DNA of 19,793 nucleotides from an uncultured Bacillota bacterium (GTDB lineage: Bacteria; Bacillota; Clostridia; Peptostreptococcales; Anaerovoracaceae): positions 1 to 19,793 of the forward strand of contig CAMOZS010000009.1 of NCBI GenBank assembly GCA_946631075.1, written 5' to 3'. The notes under the pieces are model-generated. The model saw only the letters and a list, made by a program, of their open reading frames with translations. It made no database searches and was not told the DNA's origin. Each line of letters begins with the position of its first letter. The stretch's first letter is position 1. A program made the translations under genes and the position numbers. Below, piece by piece: positions 7,260-13,610 of this stretch.

Positions 7260-7714
7260 CGGTCATCACCTCCTCCCGCGTGCAGGAGGATCCTGCCGGC
7301 ATCCGTCGTCACGGCAAACACATCCTCCCCGATCTCTTCCACGTCAAAGACCGAGGTCTCCGCGATGGGCTGAGCCTGCTGCGGATCCAGGTCCGCGTCC
7401 AGGCGGCCGTAGTATTCGACCAGACAGCCGTCCTTCAGGAAGATCCTCAGCCCGTAGGCCGTCCCGCTGTCCCGGATGGTCAGGACCTGACCCTCCGCCC
7501 CTTCTTCCGCTGTCACGTCCTCCGCCGCAGCTGTCTGCGTGCAGGTGACCAGATAGGAGCGCAGGGCGCGGGTCTGGCTGTTGCCGTCCTGGCCCGTTAC
7601 CGAATCGCTGTACACCTGCGCGCCGAAGACGACCAGCAGCAGGAATCCCAGCAGGAACAGGGCCGCTATTCCGATTGTATATAATCCCAGAAGGGAACTC
7701 TTTTCCCGTTCCAT
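7256..7714 (-). CDS. Single-pass membrane protein, probably DUF4860-like
   Basis: The 152-residue protein starts MEREKSSLLGLYTIGIAALFLLGFLLLVVFGAQVYSD, an N-terminal membrane anchor, then a domain with Arg-Ser-Tyr-Leu and repeated short beta strands (GLRIFLKDGCLVEYYGRL, VFAVTTDAGRILLHAGG). The pattern recalls DUF4860 proteins found in clostridial pilus operons; I am moderately sure of that label and know no function. The open frame reaches 7798, but this would overlap the upstream gene by 53 nt and add an Arg-rich non-hydrophobic leader. The ATG at 7714 has AGAGG 5 nt upstream, so I chose it. Confidence 0.75.
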   Translation of the reverse strand: MEREKSSLLGLYTIGIAALFLLGFLLLVVFGAQVYSDSVTGQDGNSQTRALRSYLVTCTQTAAAEDVTAEEGAEGQVLTIRDSGTAYGLRIFLKDGCLVEYYGRLDADLDPQQAQPIAETSVFDVEEIGEDVFAVTTDAGRILLHAGGGDDR

Positions 7715-7745
7715 AGCACCTCTCGTACGTCCGCCGTACCCTGTA

Positions 7746-8060
7746 TCATCTGAGTGTGACCTTGACCGCCGGCGGCAGGTTCTGCGCGAAGGCGTCATAA
7801 GTCACGTAATAATCCTCTTTATTGATCTGCAGACCGTAGTTGTCTTCCAGGTAGGCCAGCTCCGACGGATAGACCCCCTCGACGACATAGCACTGGCGGG
7901 CGGCGCTGGTAATGGTCTGCTTCAGCGCGGCCGCGCCCTCCTCCCTGATGTTCCTGCTCCCGGCGCCGACTGCCCACCATGCGAGGACGCCGGCGATAAG
8001 GCACAGGATCAGCAGGCAGACGATCAGCAGTGTTGTTCTTTTGACTTTGTCCGAATACAT
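7746..8060 (-). CDS. Small pilin-like membrane protein
   Basis: The 104-residue protein has a short basic N-terminus, a membrane helix (about 9-31, TTLLIVCLLILCLIAGVLAW) and a soluble domain with ARQCYVVEGVYPSELAYLED and NYGLQINKEDYYVTYDAF. The Tyr-Pro-rich block with a preceding helix is typical of small clostridial proteins coded next to pilC, which are pseudopilin-like by position. GAGGG lies 7 nt before the ATG. It follows pilC by 21 nt in the same direction. The precise role is unknown; a minor pilin or assembly factor is most likely. Confidence 0.75.
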   Translation of the reverse strand: MYSDKVKRTTLLIVCLLILCLIAGVLAWWAVGAGSRNIREEGAAALKQTITSAARQCYVVEGVYPSELAYLEDNYGLQINKEDYYVTYDAFAQNLPPAVKVTLR

Positions 8061-8081
8061 GGCAAACCCTCTGCTCCCTGC

Positions 8082-9134
8082 TTAACCGATGGTGTTCATG
8101 ATGCCGATCAGCGGCAGCATCACGCTGAGCAGCGACAGCCCGACCGTCACCATGAGGACTCCGGACAGGACCGGATCGATGGTGCCGACCAGACGGTCCA
8201 CCTGATGCCCCGCGTTCTCCTCCAGCAGCTTGGTCAGCCGTCCCAGGACGGATTCCATATGGCCGCTGCGCTCTCCCGCCAGCAGCATCCGCCCGTAGAC
8301 CGGCTCCAGCAGCTGCTCATCGTAGGCTGCCTGGGCGAAACTGTGTCCATCCTGCATCCGTCCCAGACAGGTCTTCAGCTTCTCTTCCAAAGGCTGATAA
8401 TCCGTCATCTTGATGCTCTCATGGACCGCTATGTCCTGCATCTCTCCGCTGGCCAGGAAAGTCTCCAGAGCGGAGGTGAAACGGAACAGGGCCATGCTCT
8501 CCAGGATGTTCTCGCAGATGGGCACCTTGCGGAGCAGCTTCTCAAGGCCGGCCCGCTTGTTGCTGTTCCAGGCCGCCCGGCCGATCAGCAGGGCCAGGGC
8601 CAGAATGATCATGATGATCAGAGCCACCCAGCTGAAGCCGTAGGCCCAGCGGATGTAGCTGTAGCTGGAGGCCGCCAGGCTTCCCGTCATCTTGTCGTAC
8701 ACGTCGGTGAAGGTCGGCAGGACCTTGGCCAGCATGACCGCCAGGACGATGATGATCATCACCAGCATGGCCGCCGGATAGGTGATGGCCGCCTTGAGCT
8801 TCTCGCCGATGGTCTTCTGATCCCTGTAGTAATCCGACAGGCGCATCAGCACGTCTTCCATACGGCCAGCGCTCTCGCCTGCCCGGATCATCTCCAGAGC
8901 GTACTCCGGAAAGATCCCGGTCCCTTCCATGGCCTGAGACAGTCCCTGTCCCTGTTCGACCGACTGCTTCATCTGCTCCAGAGCTATGCCCAGAGCCCCT
9001 TCGGTCTGCTTGCTCTGGCCCAGCAGGGCGATCGCCTCATCGGTCTGGATCCCGGCGCGGACCATCATGCCCATGCTCTCGCAAAACGCGCTGACCCCCA
9101 GATTGTCCAGTTTCTTGACTTTACTCATTTCCAT
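8082..9134 (-). CDS. pilC: PilC/GspF-type inner membrane platform protein
   Basis: This polytopic membrane protein forms the platform on which PilB/PilT-type ATPases act during pilus assembly and retraction. The 350 residues contain two T2SSF repeats: LDNLGVSAFCESMGMMVRAGIQTDEAIALL (split here from about 8 to 37) and FRFTSALETFLASGEMQDIAVHESI in the second half. Membrane segments lie at about 119-142, 165-187 and 320-345. It is shorter than the roughly 400 residues of many PilC, lacking most of the N-terminal extension. The start has GGAG only 2 nt before ATG, and a second ATG two codons later is equally possible. It begins 6 nt after the transglutaminase-like gene. Confidence 0.92.
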   Translation of the reverse strand: MEMSKVKKLDNLGVSAFCESMGMMVRAGIQTDEAIALLGQSKQTEGALGIALEQMKQSVEQGQGLSQAMEGTGIFPEYALEMIRAGESAGRMEDVLMRLSDYYRDQKTIGEKLKAAITYPAAMLVMIIIVLAVMLAKVLPTFTDVYDKMTGSLAASSYSYIRWAYGFSWVALIIMIILALALLIGRAAWNSNKRAGLEKLLRKVPICENILESMALFRFTSALETFLASGEMQDIAVHESIKMTDYQPLEEKLKTCLGRMQDGHSFAQAAYDEQLLEPVYGRMLLAGERSGHMESVLGRLTKLLEENAGHQVDRLVGTIDPVLSGVLMVTVGLSLLSVMLPLIGIMNTIG

Positions 9135-9140
9135 TCTCCA

Positions 9141-10154
9141 CTAATAAAAATATACATCCGAGTAGTGACTGCCGTCGCCGATGAACTCACTGTCCGCTCC
9201 GTTGGAAGCGAAGGTCAGATCCAGGCGGTTCCAACTGTCTCCGCTGACTTTATAATCTACCGTGACCCATCCGGTCTCCTCGGTATAGAACATATTCCAG
9301 GCATGATACAGATTGTCCGGCGCCACGTATCCGAAAATGACCTTTGTCGGAATGCCCTGGCTTCGCAGCATGGCCGCGGCCAGTGAAGCGTAGTCGAAGC
9401 AGATCCCCTTGCCGCTGGACAGGGTCTCGTCCGGCGTAGGAAGATATCCGGTCTGTACCGTTGCCGCCTTCTCTTTATCATAGGTGACGTCACTGCATAT
9501 GAGCTCGTATACGCCAGAGACCACATCCATGGCCGAGCCAGCCTTTGCGGAGATCTCCGCCGCCTTCTTCACGCAGGCCGAGTCTTCGGAATAATCCACG
9601 TAGTCGCTGGGCCGGAGGAAAGGCTGGAACTCATCCGACAGCTGAACGTCAGCCGAGGTGGAATAGAGCTCCGCGTACTTGCTTCCGGTGATGTTCTCCA
9701 TGACCCGGAACTGATATGTGCCGTCCCCGCACTGCAGGGGGAATACGGAGGGCTCTCCGTCGGAACTGATGTCGTAGTTGTAGGTGTCCTCCCCTTTGAC
9801 CACCTGGAATTTCAGGCGGGATGAGGACGTGGCCGAAACAGCCACATAGCCGTCCGAGGTCCTCGATGTGTCGATCGAAGCGCCGGCTGACGAAGAAGCC
9901 TCATCTTCATGAAAGGAAGCCCCCTTATATTTGGGCACCTTGTAACCGCCGCCCTTGTCCGATCCGGCTTCAGCTCCGGCCTTGGCTCCGCCGTCCGCCG
10001 AGCCCCCGGCCGCCTCCGAGCTGGCCGAACCCCCGCAGGCAGAAAAGGCCAGCAGCAAAAGGACTGTCAGCAGCACAAACAGCGCCTGCCGGGCTCTTTC
10101 CCGAAAGCGCTTCCTCTCTCTGCTTATCCTGTCCTTCTGTTCGCAGCCGTTCAA
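9141..10154 (-). CDS. Transglutaminase-like lipoprotein
   Basis: A long basic n-region (1-23), a hydrophobic core and LAFSAC with C40 form a lipoprotein signal, so the mature protein is likely anchored outside the membrane. A low-complexity Ala/Gly/Ser linker follows, then a beta-rich domain (about 95-175). The C-terminal transglutaminase-like core has the full triad: C252 in GKGICFDYASLAAAMLRSQG, H284 in NLYHAWN and D300 in WVTVDYK. Such enzymes cleave or crosslink peptides through a thiol intermediate; the substrate here is unknown. The start codon is TTG, supported by GGGAG 6 nt upstream. It lies 12 nt after HPt and 6 nt before pilC, so it could process or crosslink pilus subunits or cell wall peptide. 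Confidence 0.88.
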   Translation of the reverse strand: MNGCEQKDRISRERKRFRERARQALFVLLTVLLLLAFSACGGSASSEAAGGSADGGAKAGAEAGSDKGGGYKVPKYKGASFHEDEASSSAGASIDTSRTSDGYVAVSATSSSRLKFQVVKGEDTYNYDISSDGEPSVFPLQCGDGTYQFRVMENITGSKYAELYSTSADVQLSDEFQPFLRPSDYVDYSEDSACVKKAAEISAKAGSAMDVVSGVYELICSDVTYDKEKAATVQTGYLPTPDETLSSGKGICFDYASLAAAMLRSQGIPTKVIFGYVAPDNLYHAWNMFYTEETGWVTVDYKVSGDSWNRLDLTFASNGADSEFIGDGSHYSDVYFY

Positions 10155-10166
10155 TGTGATCTCCCG

Positions 10167-10508
10167 CTATTCGCAGATCTCTTCCAGGGCCGACCTCTTC
10201 TCCATGATCGTCTCCAGAAATTCTGAATAATCCATATCGGTACGGGCCCGGAGCAGTTCGGTGACCTCCTCGACCGGCTTATAAAGGGACGTCAAAGACA
10301 GGTTGCTAAGAACGCCCTTCAGAGCATGAGCCGCCTCAAATGCCCCATCCAGGTCCCCGGCCTTCAGCGAATCTTCCAGTCTGCGGAAGTTCTGGTCCGA
10401 CGGGACCCTCTTTACCAGATCCAGATAAAAATCTTCGTTGTTCAGACAGCGCTTGAGTCCTTCTTCCGGTTCAGCGCCGATTCCTCTGAGTACATCGATC
10501 GTTAACAC
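10167..10508 (-). CDS. Orphan histidine phosphotransfer (HPt) domain protein
   Basis: The 113-residue protein is a single four-helix HPt domain. The phosphorylatable histidine is H61 in AAHALKGVLSNLSL, matching the AHxLKGxxxNLG pattern, and there is no kinase, receiver or output domain. It would relay phosphate between a hybrid histidine kinase and a response regulator, neither of which is coded here. The start is GTG with GGAGGAAGG ending about 4 nt upstream, a strong site. A near-consensus promoter lies just in front, so HPt appears to lead the pilus transcript. Confidence 0.88.
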   Translation of the reverse strand: MLTIDVLRGIGAEPEEGLKRCLNNEDFYLDLVKRVPSDQNFRRLEDSLKAGDLDGAFEAAHALKGVLSNLSLTSLYKPVEEVTELLRARTDMDYSEFLETIMEKRSALEEICE

Positions 10509-10546
10509 TGCCCTTCCTCCTTTGAAAACTATCTTCAGAGACTTAT

Positions 10547-10575
10547 ATTATAAACTTTTTGAAGATTCCTGACAA
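10547..10575 (-). promoter_or_regulatory. Sigma-A promoter for the HPt-pilus operon
   Basis: On the minus strand TTGTCA (10570-10575) and TATAAT (10547-10552) are separated by exactly 17 nt. This matches the housekeeping consensus at 11 of 12 positions. The -10 box overlaps the stop codon of the metallopeptidase gene. Transcription would start near 10540, about 30 nt before the HPt GTG. Confidence 0.75.
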
Positions 10576-10925
10576 CTCTCCAGATAGTCCCGGATCTGCT
10601 GTTCGTCCTTGATCTCAAGACCCCTCTCTCCTGCCAGCGATTCGATATGGTGGGTGAACTCATGGCGGAGGACTTCCCTCAGCTGTTCGGTCAGGGCTTC
10701 TTCATCCATCCAGCTGTACATCTGTTCAAAGGACCCGTAGTAGATCTTGATCATCCGGCCCATCTGGGAGCGGACGTATTCCCCCATGATCAGAAGGTCC
10801 GGCCCGTGGGGGCTCTGCTTGGCCTCGGGCACCAGAAGGATCCCGCCGGAAAGTTCCCTGTAGAACTCCTGAGGCAGTTCCTCCGCCAGCATATCCAGTA
10901 TGTCTCCTACCTGTCTGTAATCCAT
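10548..10925 (-). CDS. Zincin-like metallopeptidase family protein
   Basis: The 125-residue protein carries HEFTH (88-92) in the context VLRHEFTHHIESLAGERG, the HExxH zinc-binding motif. The size and the preceding strand MGRMIKIYYGSF resemble the minimal zincin group (Zincin_1-like metallopeptidase family). No signal peptide or membrane segment is seen, so it is probably cytoplasmic; its substrate is unknown. The open frame reaches 11000, but the ATG at 10925 has GGAAGGAGG 6 nt upstream and is clearly the better start. It has its own promoter, and a second promoter in its 3' end drives the pilus genes, so co-transcription is possible but not required. Confidence 0.82.
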   Translation of the reverse strand: MDYRQVGDILDMLAEELPQEFYRELSGGILLVPEAKQSPHGPDLLIMGEYVRSQMGRMIKIYYGSFEQMYSWMDEEALTEQLREVLRHEFTHHIESLAGERGLEIKDEQQIRDYLESCQESSKSL

Positions 10926-10969
10926 CTGCCGCCTCCTTCCGACCTGATCCGGACCGCCGTATAATGCAA

Positions 10970-11008
10970 TCGCCGCAAGAGACCTGTGGAGGCAGGCCAA
11001 TGCGGCGA
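10970..11008 (-). promoter_or_regulatory. Hairpin in the metallopeptidase 5' leader
   Basis: In the predicted leader RNA, TCGCCGCA (11001-11008) pairs with TGCGGCGA (10970-10977) over 8 bp. Inside, GGCCTG (10993-10998) pairs with CAGGTC (10981-10986), with one G-U pair. The apical loop is CCTCCA (10987-10992), complementary to the GGAGG of the metallopeptidase ribosome binding site about 50 nt downstream. No T-run follows, so it is not a terminator. A role in translation control is inferred. Confidence 0.5.
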
Positions 11009-11070
11009 CAACGTATGGTAAGGATTTGGTTGGCTGTAATAATGTTTCCCGGTTGGTTCTTTACCGTATT

Positions 11071-11099
11071 ATTGTATGAAAATCCATACATTCTGTCAA
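11071..11099 (-). promoter_or_regulatory. Consensus sigma-A promoter for the metallopeptidase gene
   Basis: On the minus strand a perfect TTGACA (11094-11099) and TACAAT (11071-11076) are spaced by 17 nt. Transcription would start near 11064, giving a leader of about 139 nt. The spacer and -10 contain an inverted repeat, TGTATG (11073-11078) and CATACA (11085-11090), a possible operator. The promoter lies only 44 nt after the glgP stop, and no terminator separates them. Confidence 0.85.
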
Positions 11100-11142
11100 G
11101 GCTTTTCCTTGGTTTTTGGCCGGAGCCCGTGAATTTCTTGTC

Positions 11143-13599
11143 CTATACGACCGGTTTGGTCTCCCAGATCCGGTCCGCGTATTCCTTCACGGCCCGGTCC
11201 GCGGCGAACCGCTCAGCCTTTGCGATATTGGTGATGGACATGTGTCCCCACCGCATCCGGTCTGTGTAAGCTTCCCGGATGTCCTCATGAGCCCGGCAGT
11301 AGTCGCCGAAATCATACAGGCACATGTAGGGGTCGGCGATGCTGTAGGTCGGCTTGAGCAGGTAGTCCTTGATGTAATCGAAGGCATGGCCGTTGAAGCC
11401 CCGGTCCAGACGGTCTACCGCCGCCTTGAGCCTGCGGTCGGTCTGGTAGAACTGACGGCTGTCGTAACCTTCTCTCAGGTGGGCTTCCACCTCATCCGCC
11501 GTCTGTCCGAAGATGAAGATGTTGTCGTCTCCCACGGCCTCGTGCATCTCGACATTGGCTCCGTCCAGGGTTCCGATGGTGACCGCTCCGTTGATCATCA
11601 TCTTCATATTGCCGGTGCCGCTGGCTTCCTTGCCTGCCAGGGAGATCTGCTCGGAGATATCCGTCGCGGGCATGAGCTTCTCCGCCATGGAGACCCTGTA
11701 GTTCTCCAGGAAGACGACCTGCAGTTTCTTGGAGATGACCGGATCCTTGCGGATCTCTTCGCCCAGGTTCCAGATCAGCTGGATCACGTCCTTGGCCACA
11801 TAGTAGTTGGGCGCGGACTTGGCGCCGAACAGGTAGACCTCCGGCTGCACCTGCATATCCGGATTGTCCTTCAGTTCATTGTATCTGGCGATGATGTGCA
11901 GGGCGTTCAGCAGCTGCCGCTTGTACTCGTGGAGCCTCTTGGCCTGAGTGATGAAGGTGGCGTCCGGATCGACCTCGATCCCGCTCCCCTTCTTCAGATA
12001 CTCGGCGAAACGGATCTTGTTTTCCCGCTTCACCTTATCCAGTTTCTTAATGACACTCTTATCATCGGCGAACTTGGCGAAGTCTCCCAGCTTGGCCGGA
12101 ACGCGGCGGTACTCGTCTCCGATGCATTCGTCCAAAAGCTGGGCCAGGCCCGGATTGGACTGGCAGAGCCAGCGGCGGTAGGCGATGCCGTTGGTCACAT
12201 TGGTGAACATTTCCGGGTAAGCCAGATAAAAATCATGGAACAGGTCATCCTTCAGGATATCCGAATGGAGACCGGATACGCCGTTGATGTGGCTGGATCC
12301 GACGATGGAAAGGTTGGCCATGCGGATCTCGCCGTAGCCGAAGGGGGCCATGTAGTTGATCTTGCCCTCGTCTCCGGGGAATTTCTTCTCCATTTCCATG
12401 CGGAAACGGCGGTCGATCTCCTGCAGGATCACGTAGATCCGGGGCATCATCAGATGGACCAGCTCGCTCTTCCATTTCTCAAGAGCCTCGGCCAGTACGG
12501 TGTGGTTGGTATAGGAAACGGTGCCCTTGACGATGGTCCAGGCATGATCCCATTCATAGCCGTATTCGTCGATGAGCAGCCGCATCATCTCCGGGATGAT
12601 CAGGGCCGGATGGGTGTCGTTGATGTGGATGGAGATCTTCTCCGGCAGATTGTCCAGGGTCCGGTGGAGACGATAGTGGTCTCTGAGGATGTTCTGGGCG
12701 CTGGCGGAACACATGAAGTACTGCTGCTTGAGCCGCAGCTCCTTGCCTTCCTCGATATTGTCCGCCGGATACAGGACCTTGGTGATCAGCTCCGCCTTGT
12801 TGTTGGTCTGGGCGGCTCTGGTGAAATCACCGCTGTTGAAGGAGGCCATGTCGAATCCCTCGGAATCCCGGCATCTCCAGAGTCTCAGCTTGCCTACCGC
12901 TTCCGTGTCGGCACCGCTGACATACATATCATAGGGCACTGCCTCGACCATTTCCTGATCTCTGACTTCACTGACCAGGCCCTTCTCGGTCCAGTACTCA
13001 TGATAGTTTCCGTAAAATCCGACCTTGAAGGTCTCGTCCTCTCTCGGGTTGAGCCAGACTCTGCCGCCCGGCAGCCAGTTGTCCGGCATCTCCGCCTGCC
13101 ATCCGTCGACCAGATGCTGACGGAAGAGTCCGTATTCATAGCGGAGGCTGAATCCGGTAGCGTCGTAGCCGCAGGTGGTGAGGGCCGCCAGATAGCAGGC
13201 AGCCAGCCTTCCCAGGCCTCCGTTGCCAAGACCTGCGTCCGGTTCCTCATCGAAAAGATCGTCCAGCGTCATATCCCGGCTCTTCAGGATCTCGCTGACC
13301 ATCTCCATCTCTCCCAGATTATAGAGGTTGTTCTTGAGAGACTGGCCCATCAGAAATTCCATGCTGATGTAGTAGATCTTCTTGCGGTCCTGCTTCTCCA
13401 GCTGGCCCTGACGGACCTTGCGGTTGAACTCCCAGCGCTTCTCGATCAGCTGCTGGTTCACTACCGTCGCGACGGCCTTGTACATTTCCATCGCCGTAGC
13501 GTCTTCAAATGAGGTGTGATACTTGTTCTCCAGACACTCGACCAGATCCGCGCGGAACATGACCCCGTCCTGTCCTGTTTTGTTTTTACCTAACTTCAT
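11143..13599 (-). CDS. glgP: Glycogen/alpha-glucan phosphorylase (GT35)
   Basis: This cytoplasmic PLP enzyme releases glucose-1-phosphate from the non-reducing ends of glycogen. The chosen form has 818 residues, a normal length. Clear family blocks include YYISMEFLMGQSL near the N-terminus, DAGLGNGGLGRLAACYLAAL, HINDTHPAL, QAKRLHEYKRQLLN and the PLP site EASGTGNMKMMINGA (around residue 660) with the Schiff-base Lys after GNM. All appear intact. The open frame starts at 13614, where ATGA overlaps the glgA stop, but GGGAG lies too close to that ATG. The ATG at 13599 has AAAGGA 3-4 nt upstream and is slightly preferred. It is co-transcribed with glgA, so synthesis and breakdown enzymes share one message. 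Confidence 0.96.
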   Translation of the reverse strand: MKLGKNKTGQDGVMFRADLVECLENKYHTSFEDATAMEMYKAVATVVNQQLIEKRWEFNRKVRQGQLEKQDRKKIYYISMEFLMGQSLKNNLYNLGEMEMVSEILKSRDMTLDDLFDEEPDAGLGNGGLGRLAACYLAALTTCGYDATGFSLRYEYGLFRQHLVDGWQAEMPDNWLPGGRVWLNPREDETFKVGFYGNYHEYWTEKGLVSEVRDQEMVEAVPYDMYVSGADTEAVGKLRLWRCRDSEGFDMASFNSGDFTRAAQTNNKAELITKVLYPADNIEEGKELRLKQQYFMCSASAQNILRDHYRLHRTLDNLPEKISIHINDTHPALIIPEMMRLLIDEYGYEWDHAWTIVKGTVSYTNHTVLAEALEKWKSELVHLMMPRIYVILQEIDRRFRMEMEKKFPGDEGKINYMAPFGYGEIRMANLSIVGSSHINGVSGLHSDILKDDLFHDFYLAYPEMFTNVTNGIAYRRWLCQSNPGLAQLLDECIGDEYRRVPAKLGDFAKFADDKSVIKKLDKVKRENKIRFAEYLKKGSGIEVDPDATFITQAKRLHEYKRQLLNALHIIARYNELKDNPDMQVQPEVYLFGAKSAPNYYVAKDVIQLIWNLGEEIRKDPVISKKLQVVFLENYRVSMAEKLMPATDISEQISLAGKEASGTGNMKMMINGAVTIGTLDGANVEMHEAVGDDNIFIFGQTADEVEAHLREGYDSRQFYQTDRRLKAAVDRLDRGFNGHAFDYIKDYLLKPTYSIADPYMCLYDFGDYCRAHEDIREAYTDRMRWGHMSITNIAKAERFAADRAVKEYADRIWETKPVV

Positions 13600-13610
13600 A
13601 TTTCCTTTTA

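Noticed and set aside
7581..9386. A 601-codon + strand open frame opposite pilC and the pilin-like genes
   Set aside because: Composition is dominated by His, Gln, Asp and Arg, as expected for antisense of third-position-GC-rich codons, and the genes on the minus strand are recognisable and properly spaced.
10926..11070. A c-di-GMP riboswitch in the leader of the metallopeptidase gene
   Set aside because: The association with a GGDEF gene made this attractive, but the conserved GEMM blocks with their GCAAA and tetraloop/receptor features are not visible by eye. Only a generic hairpin is supported.
11100..11142. A terminator after glgP
   Set aside because: Only weak GGC/GCC pairings occur and there is no T-run on the minus strand, so glgP transcripts may read through into the metallopeptidase leader.
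11116..13512. A 798-codon + strand open frame opposite glgP
   Set aside because: glgP is unmistakable on the other strand; the antisense frame shows no known motif and is Val/Leu/Asp/His-rich shadow sequence.
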